Assembly (NCBI GenBank): GCA_030686995.1 | Contig: CM060708.1 | Location: 262,072,544 to 262,136,543 of the forward strand | Reading direction: 5' to 3' | Length of the DNA: 64,000 bases | Source of the DNA: Artemisia argyi | Lineage: Eukaryota > Streptophyta > Magnoliopsida > Asterales > Asteraceae | Part shown: in pieces, positions 23,354 through 35,123 of the stretch | Layout: every line of letters begins with the position of its first letter | Position numbering within the stretch: the stretch's first letter is position 1 | Notes under the pieces: model-generated | Told to the model about the DNA's origin: nothing | What the model saw: only the letters and a program-made list of their open reading frames with translations | Databases searched by the model: none | Made by a program: the position numbers and the translations under genes

Positions 23354-24436
23354 GAGTTAACTACATTTTTGGTCCTCGTGGTTTACCGGGTATAACACTT
23401 TTGGTCCAAAATGAAATTTTGTAACGGATCTTGTCCAATATCCGACGACCCGTAACACTTTTGGTCCAAATTTAATAACATCGTTTGTTTGACCGAGTTT
23501 GACTGTTAGATATGAGGGCAATTGTGTCATTTTGTTTATTCTAATTAACTAAGGTATGCTAAAGTGTTGCTCATTCATACATATATAGAAGGATATATAT
23601 AGAAGCATTCACCCAACACATAAACACATTCACCCCCTCTCTCTCTCTCTTGTTCTTCCTCCTTCCCAGATTCACATACTCCCACATCCGGCCAAAAATT
23701 ACCGGCCACCACCCCCACCTCCGGCGACATACCAAAACTTGACATACCACTGGCCACCATACTACTCTTCATCTTCTCCCTTTTTTCTACTCTAAACATA
23801 ACATCACCATCAATATCCTCAACCCCGTGCCACCACCGCACCTCCACCATACTGTCGACAACACCATTACGATCCCATATTTTCATCTTCCTCAACCCCG
23901 TGCCACCACCGCACCTCCACCATACTCTTTATCAAAACCATCATAAACACAACATCGAGAACAAAAGAGTGTCAATTGTTTTCGAAAAGAAAGAAGCACA
24001 AGAAAGGGTGATTCAAGTTTTATTCGTAACACAAAACATATTAAGATTTGTGTTCGTCAATCAAGAAAATAAAAAAGGTGAGATCCGTTTTTTTTTTTTT
24101 TTTTTTTTTTCGAGTTCGAATCTTTGTTGTTGTGGATATGGAGGTAGGTTTGAGGGTTGTTGTAGTTAGTTGTTGTGGTGGTTTCGTGTTGGGATGGCGG
24201 TGGTGAGGATTTGGTGATGGTTGTGGTAAGGATTTGGTAGTGGTTGTGGTGAGGATTGCGGTGGTGAGGATTTGGTGATGGTTGTGTTTACATATATTTG
24301 TTAGAGCGGGATTTATTCATTTAGTGGTTTTTGGTCGCCGGAATCTCGCCGGATTCTGGGTTTTTGGTCGCCGGAATTTCTGTCCGGATTCTGGATTCTG
24401 GGTTTGATTTATTCATTTAGTGGTTAGAGTTAAGTA

Positions 24437-24520
<84 letters not shown>

Positions 24521-24735
24521 AATAGAGGAAAGGGCATTTTAGTCATTGTACATCAACATTTGAGGGTATTTTAGTCATTTCGCATGTTTTTAACTAGTCA
24601 AACTAGCGGTCAACAAAAATTGGACCAAAAGTGTTACGGGTCAGCGGATATTGGACAAGATCCGTTACAAAATTTCATTTTGGACCAAAAGTGTTATACC
24701 CGGTAAACCACGAGGACCAAAAATGTAGTTAACTC
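23354..24735. mobile_element. Non-autonomous MULE, 1382 bp, with long TIRs
   Basis: The two ends are near-perfect inverted copies for about 110 bases, starting GAGTTAACTACATTTTTGGT. Both sides are flanked by TATAGATTT (23345-23353, 24736-24744), a 9-bp target-site duplication. This is the MULE signature. The interior begins with a CT-rich tract (23635-23655) and CCACC-rich sequence that look like a plant 5' UTR and early exon, suggesting a Pack-MULE. The right half carries CCGGAATCTCGCCGG repeats and a trinucleotide microsatellite. No transposase seen. Confidence 0.9.
24438..24526. repeat. (AAT)n microsatellite
   Basis: About 75 bases of AAT then AAAT units, inside the second MULE. Confidence 0.95.
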
Positions 24736-24744
24736 TATAGATTT

Positions 24745-25084
24745 ACACTTGTGATGGCGTCAGGTTATAGGTCCTAACGTCGTCAGCTCGCCGCCATTAG
24801 GGTTTCATCTTGCACAAGTCACCACTCTGACGCCGCCACTCTATAACCTCTGAAACGCCGCCAGCTCAAGGCTGATGTAGTATGTTTCTATACCAGTCAA
24901 GTATCAAAGCATTCGGTTTTTCCACTTGCTAAATTTACCAGCTTCTAGTCTAGGAGCGACAGCTGAATACATTCTTCCCTTTTTATCAACTAGTTGGGGT
25001 ACAATACTGTCAACTATGGTAGGATTTTGATTTTAAAAACTTTTGAGCACTCTTTAGTTTTGAAAAAAGTTTTATAAAGCAGAG
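24745..25084 (-). other. Gene-free stretch, right part probably retrotransposon leader
   Basis: No ORF. The part next to 25085 should be the leader of the minus-strand element defined by the primer-binding site there; the left part (GCCGCC-rich, 24765-24870) is unassigned. Confidence 0.4.
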
Positions 25085-25096
25085 GCTCTAATACCA
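25085..25096 (-). promoter_or_regulatory. Retrotransposon primer-binding site, initiator-tRNA-Met type
   Basis: The minus strand reads TGGTATTAGAGC, one base from TGGTATCAGAGC, two bases from the LTR end at 25099. Confidence 0.8.
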
Positions 25097-25098
25097 CT

Positions 25099-26032
25099 TG
25101 TTGTTCCTCGTTAACACAATTAAAATTAGCTTACTAAGTAACCTAACCGTGTTCCATAGCTTAGTAATGTATTGATTAACTTAGACAATAAGTAAAACGT
25201 AAAGAATAAAAGACAAGAGTTTTTCAACATTTAAATTCTTATTAGAAGTTAATCAAAGAATCTATACCCAAGTGTTTGTGGAATAACACTTGGGATGAAA
25301 ATGACAAGTATGTTATGTCTCCTCACTAATCTTAAGCTAAGCTTAAGAGGCAACTATCAGGAACCACTGAGCTATCTCAGGGACAAGGTTGCTCTTTGGA
25401 GGAGTAAAAGTTGTTCGTGAATGTCTAAGCATTAAGTGCGAAAACTTGCCAACTTTTACTCTTCTTTATGATCCTATTTATAGACAAGTAAGTAAGCAAC
25501 CGTTAAGTACAAGACAAATGATGACCTAAGCTAACCAGGACAAAATACTGATGTATTTTGTCTCTATTACAAGAACCTATTTTGGGTATAGGACAAGAGT
25601 GCTTTATGAGGAACATTATGCGTTTTAGCCTTTCAGGGAAAGTTTGACCTTAGATTGATAATGACTTCTTCAAGCCCTTTCAAACTTTTCCCACTTTGTC
25701 CCACCTTTCCTTCAGTCTTCAGTTCTTCAGTCTTTAGTCTTCAGTGTATAGTCTTCAGTCATTATAGTTGTTGAGGAGACTGTGGCTCAGTGAGTTATTG
25801 TCATCACTCAATAAACCCATTATCTTCTTCTTTGGCTTATGTGCTATTCAGTGAGTTCCGCCTCACTGAATGGAGAATCCTTTTTCATATACTCGTCCTA
25901 GGCATCTTGAAGATAACTCACTGAGTGACTGTTCACTCAGTGACTTGAAAGTTGTTTAAGCATATTCAACATTTAGGATTATTTCTATTCAAATCCTTGT
26001 TAAGAAGGCTTGGGTACTTAATGGACCCAACA
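25099..26032 (-). mobile_element. LTR of a copia-type retrotransposon, minus strand
   Basis: On the minus strand it begins TGTTGGGTCCATTAAG at 26032 and ends GGAACAACA at 25099, followed by the primer-binding site. That is 934 bp with TG/CA ends. A TATA box lies at 25474-25483 (minus). No second LTR or coding region was found to the left, so it is a remnant. Confidence 0.75.
25474..25483 (-). promoter_or_regulatory. TATA box of the LTR
   Basis: TATAAATAGG on the minus strand, about 550 bases into the LTR. Confidence 0.55.
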
Positions 26033-26320
26033 TTTACATCAAAAGATAAATTTGTATATTTAATCTACATATACAAATTGTAGTATTAATGTTTATTTTT
26101 AATGTCCAGGATGTTTATGAGGATGAGTTGTGATTCTTAAGAATATTGATTTGACTTGTCTATAATAATTTTCTACTCTACAGTGATAGTTTTTGCCTGC
26201 CAAAGGCAATTGATGATGATATTATCCTATTGTTAATCATTTCTATATAAGCAAATGTATTCTTTTCAATTTATTGTTTGTGTTTAGTTGCCAATAAAAT
26301 AAGTTCAAAAAATGGCTTAG

Positions 26321-26716
26321 CCTTCAATTTTACTTGAAGAACTTGCTTTCGCTGTAGATTCCCAATTTATAACGGATCAGTTGTATGTTTTATTTAATAT
26401 GGAGGTGTTGGAGGCTGAGCATGCGGTGAATGAACTGGAAGCTCGTTGTGCACAACAGGCAGAGCGTATCTCACAAAGAAAAGAGTAAATCCGTGACTTG
26501 GAGAAAGTCAGGGGCTTTCGAGCTGCTAACGGTGTTGAGTATATGAAAGAGACAATTGATTGTGAGGAGGATAAAGAGGACCGGTTGAATATCATGTTGT
26601 TGGAATGTGTCAATGGTTTTGGTCAAGTGAAAGGTCTAATTGTTGGGAAAGGTTTGTTGGTTTTTGCGTATTGCGTGTTTGATTGGGTTGGCATGATATG
26701 TTTTAGGTATGTTTAG
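26321..26716 (+). pseudogene. Coiled-coil ORF remnant, unrecognised
   Basis: One frame reads from about 26321 (SILLEELAF...) through MEVLEAEHAVNELEARC, is interrupted by a single TAA at 26486-26488, and continues IRDLEKVRGFRAANG to a stop at 26714-26716. The heptad pattern and E/R/A composition predict a coiled coil. It resembles the coiled-coil tail of some plant transposon-encoded gag-like proteins, but I cannot name the family. The stop and the absence of a start or of other exons point to a dead fragment. Confidence 0.4.
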
Positions 26717-27143
26717 TAATAGGTTTAAGTAGTTTGTTCTTTGAATATAGTATGGTAAAAGTGTATCTACAATTTTTTAAATTTAATCAATGAACTCATA
26801 GTTTAAGATCACACAAGTGTTTCTGATGAACAATGTGGCTAAAAAAAACAAAAAAACAACTTGAAGAAGGATTGATAATATATGTATTTTATCAACACTT
26901 AAAAAAACATTATTAAATAATCAGTATATGTAAATATTAAAATTTTAAATTGATTTTGAAATTCAAAATCATGTCCAAATCTAAATTTGAATATTTCTAA
27001 ACATGCATATTTAAGCAATATAATGTCTACTTTGATGTTCATAAATTTGATTATTGCATAATTTTTTGAATCATAGCCTACTATCAATATGTTGTCTGTT
27101 TTAATGTTCATAAATTTCAATATATGTATGCATTCATGTTACA

Positions 27144-27497
27144 TCTTTTATATAATAAAACAAAACCTCAAGTGGGGACTTTTCCATTTCAAAAAAATCA
27201 AATCATACCTTATTTAGTAATAATTTTATTTAAAAAAAAAAGATTATTTTCTTATTAAGCAACATTTTATATTTATCCATAACACAAGTAGAAGATAAAT
27301 ACAAAAAATATAGATAAGATGCAATTAACAATATAATTAAAATTTTTAAATAATTATCTTTAATAATAAAAAAACTATAATTAAACATTATAAATAAAAT
27401 AAAACAAAGATTAAATTAGTTGTTTTTTAATAAATAAAAATATATGATTCAAAAAATAAAAAATAAAAACTCGCGCGTGTGCGGGCATTATAACTAG
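27144..27497 (+). mobile_element. Small non-autonomous Helitron, 354 bp
   Basis: A|TCTTTTATATAATAAAACAA opens it; it ends with a GC-rich hairpin-like CGCGCGTGTGCGGGC and CTAG, followed by a host T (27498). A and T flanks with no duplication, TC start and CTAG end are Helitron rules. No coding content. Confidence 0.65.
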
Positions 27498-27898
27498 TAT
27501 AAGAATATGATAAAAAGATGTATATTATGTTTGAATTTTGAAATCATACGTACGTAAAACCACAAATGTCATAAGTTATACGTATGCAAAACCACAAATG
27601 TGATTAGTATAAACTAACAACCAAGTAATGATAACTACCAGGATCATTACTACTAACAACCATCTCAAATCAAAAAGTAGCCGCATAAAAAAAATAGACT
27701 GGAAATAGAGTGTCATTATTAGATTCCTTCAACATTTGTGATAAATATAATAAATAATACGGAGTAAATCATTAACTCAAAACAAAAGTAATCTCTTAAC
27801 ATATAATGATTATCTTTTATTAAAATAACGATAAAAATGTCGTAACTTAAATAAAAAAAAAATGTTCATTCATTGCGGAAAAAATCCAAATTGACCAA

Positions 27899-28059
27899 TT
27901 AGTCGTCGTGAATGTCATGGCCGGAAGCACACATCTGATTAACTAATGTTAATGCCTTGACCAATTTACATAACAATATGTTGATATCACGAACACTCAA
28001 TACTTGGCTTCCAAACTTCGTAGTTAACCAATCAAACAGCGACTCAAAATCATTATAGT
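27899..28059 (-). pseudogene. Orphan terminal-exon-like segment
   Basis: On the minus strand, a T-rich tract and TATAG acceptor at 28060 are followed by an open segment ending in a stop, with DYNDFESLFDWLTTKFG and the tail HDIHDD. The splice signal and composition suggest a real last exon. I do not recognise the gene; upstream exons are not in view, and a MITE-like sequence lies just beyond 28150. Confidence that it is expressed is low. Confidence 0.3.
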
Positions 28060-28149
28060 CTATAAAAAAACATAAAAACAAACATAAAAATAGCATAAAC
28101 GTAAATAGTTATCGTAGCATACACGTTAATTATTAAAAACAATTGTTAC

Positions 28150-28290
28150 CTGAATGTAGGGGTGTCAAAAACCCCGACACGACCCGAACCTGACATGGAC
28201 CTGAACCCGACATGGAGCCGAACCCGACTAAGTCTATTCGGGTCGGGTTACTCGGGTAAAAATTTGAATTCGGGTTACAAGTGTCGCCAA
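28150..28290. mobile_element. MITE-like CCCGAACC-rich fragment
   Basis: It starts AGGGGTGTCAAAAACCCC and contains repeated CCCGAAC/CGGGTCGGGTT. This composition is common at plant hAT-type MITEs. The right end is not clear. Confidence 0.3.
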
Positions 28291-28998
28291 GGGATTGGTT
28301 TTGGTAGTTGGCATGCACGCTTGTCAATGGAAACGCGCTATGAACCGTTTTTGTAAGATGATAAAAATAAGTGTTTTCTCATAAAAGGGTATATTATTAG
28401 TTTAGTTTGGTAATAATGTTTTTAGTTTAAGTATAAATGTTATACCGGTTTTAGCATAAATGCCATAGTATTATTCAATTGATGCACAGGAGGCAAGATT
28501 AAAAAAATAGTGCTATTTTTCATACTTATTTTGTCACGGTATGGTCAATTGTAGAATTTTTTTTTTATATGGATAATAATTTTGGTATATTTATAGGTGA
28601 CACAAATATTTTGAAAAATAATCCACATATATAAGTGTTTACAATTACAATAAAGCTACACTTATATATTTCACAAATGTTTTCACACTTTTTGTTATAA
28701 ACATTTTTTGCAATTTTGTCACACTTTTAGGTGTGGACATTCAAAAAATATTTTCACACTTTTAACCATAGAAATTTGAATAATTTACGTGTAGAAAAAT
28801 TTGTCACACGCATTATTACCACGCATGAGAAAGTGTGAACTCAATAATTTTACACATTCTTAAATGTGACAATTTGGCATTTAAAATGCGAAGAATTCAA
28901 CTAGTTTTTTTTTTAACAAGTATCACCTTTTTAGTAATCTTAAATTTTGATCATCTATTATTCGACCCATTGTGTCTCATTGCGGCCCTATATACATA

Positions 28999-29232
28999 CT
29001 CCCTTCGTCTCAAAAAGTGTTTATATAAAAGAAAATAGAGGAATTATTATATGTGCAATAAATGCTAGTTTTGGTTGATAAAAAATTATTTTTACCCTTA
29101 TAATTAATATAAAAATAAAAAATAAATAATTAATGCAAGTTTTGGTTATAAGAGTAATTAAAATAGGAAAACCAGTCATAATTACTGTCCATATATAAAA
29201 CTAGACACTTATTTTTGAACAGACATAAATAG
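28999..29232. mobile_element. Stowaway-like MITE
   Basis: It begins CTCCCTTCGTCTCAAAAAG after TA and its other end, read inverted, is CTATTTATGTCTGTTCAAAAA before TA. The CTCCCTYCGT TIR with TA target duplication is typical of Stowaway (Tc1/mariner) MITEs. Length 234 bp. Confidence 0.7.
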
Positions 29233-29677
29233 TAAGATGGACATTTTTTTGAACAGAATGATTATTTGAATAAACATATTTGATCAAATCAATGAAAAAT
29301 TGCAACCAAATACTTTTTTTAGCATACTATAGGAACCCTTTTTATGGTCAACCATACAAACCGTGAAATACAAAGTACAATATCGTGATGCACATATTAC
29401 AACCGGCTAATGCGTGCAATAACTAGAAACCTTAGGAGTGTCCGTATAAAATGCCCTTATTTTTTTATAAACGGTAAATTCACTCGACTCGACAAAATTG
29501 TAGGCGTGTAGCCGGCAGTGTAGCTGTATAGGTTGGGACTTTTGTAAATAAAGTTAATTATTTCAACTGTTTCTAATTTCAAAACTTCAAGGTTTTCATG
29601 CAATCAGGCTTACAGCTTTGTAATGCTAGAAGTACGTAGATACGACATATTTTATTTCATTTGGCTATTCATGAAAC

Positions 29678-30184
29678 TAGGGACGAGTATCGTGCGGTTC
29701 GGTGCAGGTTTTGAATAAAGCCGAACAACAATTGCATTTTCGGTTTCAATAAAATAGAAATCGAACCACACCACATTTAACAGTTTCGGTTTTTGCGAGT
29801 TTTTTCGATTTTAACCGCACAACACCATCACTTATGACCGTACATATTTAATGTAAGTTTTTGCAGTTTTCGATTTATAATGTGGGTTTTTCGGTTATAA
29901 CAATACATATATTTAACGTAAACACACATAACTTATGACTTATAAGAATATTAATGATAATATGCAATGGAAGCCTTATAACACACATTAAATAATCAAA
30001 TGTATCATTTTTCGGTTTTAAATATTCAATATGCGGTTCGGTGTGGGTTTTGTGGTTCGGTTTTACGGATAAAACCGCAACCGTATCGCATTTTACGTTT
30101 TTTCTTTCTTCTTAAAACCGATACACCGGTTTTTGCCGTGGTGTGGTTTTTCCGGTTTGAGGTGCGGTTTCTACTCACCCCTAG
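29678..30184. mobile_element. hAT-like MITE, about 0.5 kb
   Basis: Left end TAGGGACGAGTATCGTGCGG and inverted right end CTAGGGGTGAGTAGAAACCG are similar. ATGAAAC flanks both sides (29671-29677, 30185-30191), a 7-8-bp duplication. The interior consists of CGGTTCGG/CCGAAC-type repeats. No ORF of value. Confidence 0.65.
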
Positions 30185-30437
30185 ATGAAACATCTTTTGC
30201 TTTAATAACTTTTTTGATAATAGATTGATAGATAATATTATGAAATCAATAGGAAATTAAGTAATTACTATCAGACAACAAATTCCAGACTAAATCATAA
30301 ATTTGGCTTTAGTACAACAAGAAAGTCCACTAACAGCCTAAAACCTACTACGTAGTAAAACACACTAAAACAAAAGAAACATGATACTGAATGACCTGCT
30401 AAACAATAGCCTAAACCATTTTGAATCAACGTTGCTG

Positions 30438-31802
30438 CTAAATCTCAGATATTCCTTCGATAAGGGAACTTGGGATAAATTCCTTCAACTTTTCAAGAAA
30501 ACTTGAATCTCCAGATAGATCCTTCGGACTCTTGAGAGCATACATGATAAAAGCTTTTTCATCCTTTGAGTTGCTTTTATAAGCTTTCGAATAGCAACTT
30601 TTAACATTCACAATAAGATCCCAATAGGCAACATAGTTAGGAGATAACACGTTTATTATTAGTATTCCACGATCATCCAGACATTCAAACATCTCCCTCA
30701 AACATTTTTCAGAAACAAACTCTTTTGGTGGAGAACAAACTCCAAAAGGAGCTGTTTTGTCCACAACATTTATATCCAATATGATCACTTGAAATTTTTC
30801 ACCAAACCCAATACGACGCAACAATTTTTTTTTGTTACGCGAAAAATTACCGGACGCGGATCCAAATTCTTCAATAACGTCAATGGCATTCTCATTTATA
30901 ATGACATTATTAGCAGATTTCTCAAATTCAAAATAATAATTGGCATTAGAAATTACCTCGGTATCGATTTCCACACCTACTACCTTAAAACCCAAGTTGA
31001 TACGCAAAAAATCAGCAATTACACCAGCCCCAAGCCCCAGACAGAGAACTCTCGGTTCATCTTTAGTACTTAAATGCTTACCCACCAAACTGAGGCCACC
31101 AACCATTGAAGCTGAGAACTCATCAACCAATGCTTTCTTATCAACAACTAGACGGATCCCTTGAGTCCTTAATTCCTCGTAATCTGCAACAGCCAAGTCA
31201 CCATCGTTTTCAGGTTTCATAAGAACCTCTGACTGGATTTGCCCTGGGCAAGATTTGAATCTTAGCCTTCTTCTGATGTCTCCTTCAGCAAGCTGTTCAT
31301 CGACAATACTGCACTCAGAACCCGGATCTACTCCAACCAACAAAAGGCAACGAAGCTGGATATCTTGATGATAACTTAAGAGAGTAACCTCCACAGGAAG
31401 ACCTTGATCATTGACCGGAGTATATAAGTCAAGAAACACCCTTTTCAGTTCTGTCTTAAATTCAGCAAAGTTGACAGAAGAAGTAAACCTTGTGCACATT
31501 ACTTCCTCAGACTGAGAAGGATCGTTTCCGATCAAAAGCAAACGAGAAAGGTTAAAGTACTTTCTCATCAAACATTGATGGCCCTCCATAGTGTTAAACA
31601 ACCATTCGCGTTCGCGATGGAAGGGGACACATAGGACAGCCACAACAGGGTTTTCATGAGAAGAAGCATATGGTGAATCCAACATGGCCCACCTCAAACG
31701 GCCCGCGTTGAGATTAGAGGAATTTTTAAATGCAGGCGTGAAAGGATTATCAATGGTAGCCTCATGGAACTGGTTTGAGATTAGGCTTCCAAAAACAACC
31801 AT
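30438..31802 (-). CDS. METTL13-like SAM-dependent methyltransferase, C-terminal-domain form
   Basis: 454 aa in one exon. Residues about 250-400 form a spermidine-synthase-like SAM methyltransferase fold: motif I LCLGLGAG (253-260), the acidic VEID (277-280) and LDIN (342-345). Residues about 140-200 match the segment before this domain in METTL13 (eEF1A lysine/N-terminal methyltransferase), e.g. IRRRLRFKSCPGQIQSEV. METTL13 proteins usually have two methyltransferase domains and about 700 residues or more; here the N-terminal one is absent. METTL13 methylates eEF1A; whether this shorter protein does is inference. No intron, no frameshift and a TATA-like box upstream support a working gene. No retrocopy poly(A) tail is obvious. 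Start chosen as the first Met of the open frame. Confidence 0.75.
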   Translation of the reverse strand: MVVFGSLISNQFHEATIDNPFTPAFKNSSNLNAGRLRWAMLDSPYASSHENPVVAVLCVPFHREREWLFNTMEGHQCLMRKYFNLSRLLLIGNDPSQSEEVMCTRFTSSVNFAEFKTELKRVFLDLYTPVNDQGLPVEVTLLSYHQDIQLRCLLLVGVDPGSECSIVDEQLAEGDIRRRLRFKSCPGQIQSEVLMKPENDGDLAVADYEELRTQGIRLVVDKKALVDEFSASMVGGLSLVGKHLSTKDEPRVLCLGLGAGVIADFLRINLGFKVVGVEIDTEVISNANYYFEFEKSANNVIINENAIDVIEEFGSASGNFSRNKKKLLRRIGFGEKFQVIILDINVVDKTAPFGVCSPPKEFVSEKCLREMFECLDDRGILIINVLSPNYVAYWDLIVNVKSCYSKAYKSNSKDEKAFIMYALKSPKDLSGDSSFLEKLKEFIPSSLIEGISEI

Positions 31803-31959
31803 TATAAGAGAGTGGTTTTGGAGAGGTTTGATGGTAGTGGTCGAATTGGAGAGACAACGAAGAGAAAGGATAGAGAATGAGGGTAGGCGTGGTGAGAGAA
31901 AGAAAACTTTACGTTTTTTTCAAGAATGATTTGAGAAAAAGGAATGTGGATATGACGGC

Positions 31960-31967
31960 TATAAATA
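31960..31967 (-). promoter_or_regulatory. Putative TATA element of the methyltransferase gene
   Basis: TATTTATA on the minus strand, about 155 bases upstream of the start codon, leaving a 5' UTR near 125 bases. Confidence 0.4.
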
Positions 31968-33139
31968 GAGACTGAAACTCTAGGTTGAAACCCTAGTCTG
32001 AAACCCTGGGTAGATATTTATCCATTTTTTAAAAGTTTACTACAATAATATTAGAGGACATATATATCAGCTAAAATTTTCAAATAAAAGTCATCTTTCA
32101 AGAAGTTTTTTATTTTTCTAATTTCTTACCGTATGTGGTAGTTATCTAACCTTGTAAAAATTGTCTTTTTATTTACTTTAAACAAAAGTTTTCTAATTAG
32201 TATATATCTGATTTTGTTTCTTAATTTAACCTTACAAATTTATTACCTTCTTATAGAAGGAAGCTAGTTGTTGACCTTCAATTACCCATTTTCATCATAC
32301 GTTAATTTTATCGTTCTCTAGCAATTTAACTTACATTAATTATGTCATGTCATTCAATTGTTCACATGTCATGACTGGCAATGATCATGTCATTAGTACC
32401 AATTTAAAGCTATAAAATAAAGGTTTTGCTAATCTCTAAACAAAGGATTAATTGCAATTAATGAAGACAACATTTTCTTTTAAATAAAAAAATGCGTTTA
32501 ATAAAAGTTTATTTGTCTTTAAAATTACCGTAATTGATCATTATTTCACTACAACAAAATTTTGATATTAATTAACTCGAACATTTATTATATATATAGC
32601 TAAACAAATGCACAAAAACTATAAAATAAAACTTAACTAGCAACATATAAATATAGTTAGCAAGAGTTAGATTGACAAAATTATATAGTCAGAAATTAAT
32701 AACATAACAAAAATTAAATAAGTCAGTGACATGTATTAAATGGTTAGTTGTCAGATGGATAAATTAAATAGTTAGTAGTTAAATGTTACTACAAGGTTCC
32801 TGGGATTGGAATCCACAAATTAAGTATAATATAAACCTGCTCGTTTTAAAGATCAGATTTATATTCTTTCATCAGTTGGAACCACAACAAACCAACATCA
32901 TTTGAGAAACTATGATAACAATAAATATATTCATTGATATCAGTCGGAGCATCAACACAAGGAGATTGCCCAAACCAACATCCCTTGAACATTAAACAAA
33001 TATAGTTGCCTATTTAATAAGCAATTTAGACAACTATATAGTAGTTGCTAATTAGTTTAGTGAATTATATTATCAAATGAGCATAATACACTATCTAAGC
33101 ACAAAATTTGTTTATGTTATCCATAAACACTATACTAGT
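31968..33139. other. Intergenic, AT-rich, no gene seen
   Basis: No ORF or TE ends recognised. Confidence 0.4.
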
Positions 33140-33149
33140 AGTAATTAAC

Positions 33150-33780
33150 TAGCACAAAACTAACTAATAAAATAAATAACTACAGTACTAAACAAGATAA
33201 ATAAAAATCTGTTTAGTTTGAAATAATACCCACAAATACACTGACAAACCAAAGTAAATCAAATAAAAAACATTGTTTAATAACAAAATTACAAACGCAA
33301 AAACATGGAATCAATAATCACCTAGCTATTAGTAAGAAGCATAGGCAACTACTGAAATAATCAGTTTAGTGGATAATATTATAGATTAATATAATACACC
33401 AACCAATCATTATTAAATACACTAACAAACCAAAGTAAGTCAAATAAAAAACCTTGTTTAATAATACAGTAACAAAATAACAAAGAATCAATAATCACCT
33501 AGCTATTAGTAAGAAGCATAGGCAACTACTGAAATAATCTGCATAGTGGATAATATTATAGATTAATATAATACACTAACAAACCAAAGTAAGTCAAAAC
33601 AAAAACCTTGTTTAATACAGTAACAAAATACTCCAACAAACACAAAAAAAGTTGGAATCAATAATCACCTAGCTATTATAGTAAGAAGCATAGGCAACTA
33701 CTGAAATAATCTGTTTAGTGGATAATATTATTGATTAATATAATACACCAAACAATCATTATTAAACTAAGCACACAAAA
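33150..33780. repeat. 170-177-bp tandem repeat, three to four copies
   Basis: CACCTAGCTATT starts at 33319, 33496 and 33666, with shared GTAAGAAGCATAGGCAACTA and AACCTTGTTTAATA blocks. A more diverged copy precedes the first. No coding potential. Confidence 0.85.
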
Positions 33781-34717
33781 ATACAGATGTTTTGTGTTAA
33801 AAAAAGAAAAAGAAAAAAACTTTTAACTCCTATTTTTGGAATAAAATAAAAGCATATTTCATCAAGATTATAGGGTTTTGGGTGTTTAATAACGTAATAA
33901 ACTTGATCCCTTGTTACGGGTTTAAGCTTACCCAAACCCCACCAACCCAACAAACAGAAGCTAAAAGCCCTAAACACAAATCTTTTTGTACGGATCACCG
34001 GATAATGAGCGGCGCGGTGGTGGTGCGACGGTCAAAGGAAAAGAAAAGCCTTTGATCGAAGTGGTTCAGGTTGATGTGTGTGTGTGTGTGTGTGTGTTTA
34101 AGAGGTGGTGAGAGATGGTAGGTGTGATTTTCCGGCGAGGTATGTGTGTGTCTTTTTGTTGAGTGTGTGTGTATAAAGAAAAAGAGTATATGAGGTGTTC
34201 TCTTTTGGTATTAGGGTTTTATGACAAGGTTGGGTGTTTTTTCTTGAATTGTAAAAAGGAAATTTTAATTACGTAAGTATATGTAATTTATTTCTAATAG
34301 ATTACATCTCACTTACTTTTTGAGTTTTTTTTATGCGAGCATGGTATTTCAAAAAATTATTTAATAAAATATGTATCCTTAAAAGTTTAAAAGTATTTAA
34401 TATACTATGTTACGAGAATTATCTCTTTTGTCTCCCTACAAAATCAATGAATGAGCTCATTAACTCACGAAAGATGAGTTTTATAAGCCAATCACGCATA
34501 GTGATCTACACGATTGTGAGTATCTTATCAACCTTTATTCAAATTAAAAATATTTATAAAAGAAATATATCAGCCATAGTCGTCATCTACTCATCTCCTA
34601 TATACGTACTCATCCTTGCCGACTTCGTCTCCGGTGACTGTGATGATGTACGACACGATTCCAACGAATCAATAACGAGCATAAGAGGCAAGCGAAAGCG
34701 AATTCGTTCATGTCTAT

Positions 34718-35123
34718 TTGATTGACTTCATACATTTGAGCAAATCAAAATTTTTTAAAAGGCGACAAGATAGTGCACGAAAGGATGTCGAATGTATTTT
34801 TGGTGTGCTCAAAGGACATTGGGGAATAATACAACAACCGGCACGTCAATGCGAACTTACCATGATAAGTAGAATTATGTATTCTTACATCATATTGCAT
34901 AACATGATTTAAATGATCAAAAGTTTGCAATAAGTGAGTACAATGAAATGTGGGTGAATCTGGTACCACATAGGCAACAAAGGTGGATCGAGAGATGTGA
35001 TGTCCAACGTCAAAAGGCAAGAGAAATATGTGACCAAAATACGCATATTAGTCTCCAACAAAACATTATGGAGCATACTTGGCGGAAACATCAAGAACAA
35101 GAACAAGAAAATAAGTATTTGTA
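34718..35123 (+). pseudogene. PIF/Harbinger transposase C-terminal fragment
   Basis: The frame reads RRQDSARKDVECIFGVLK, GHWGIIQQPAR and SYIILHNMI, the conserved end of HARBI1/PIF-type DDE nucleases, with the third acidic residue in the DVE motif. A stop follows at 34910-34912, but a neighbouring frame continues with RCDVQRQKAREICDQN and MEHTWRKH, the usual C-terminal tail. So there is one frame break, and the N-terminal two thirds are missing. The short ORF at 34333-34725 upstream does not show transposase motifs. Confidence 0.75.

Noticed and set aside
25085..25096. TGGTATTAGAGC as part of a tRNA gene
   Set aside because: No tRNA fold around it; position next to an LTR end shows it is a primer-binding site.
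33319..33780. CRISPR-like array
   Set aside because: Units are long contiguous tandem repeats without unique spacers, in a plant genome.
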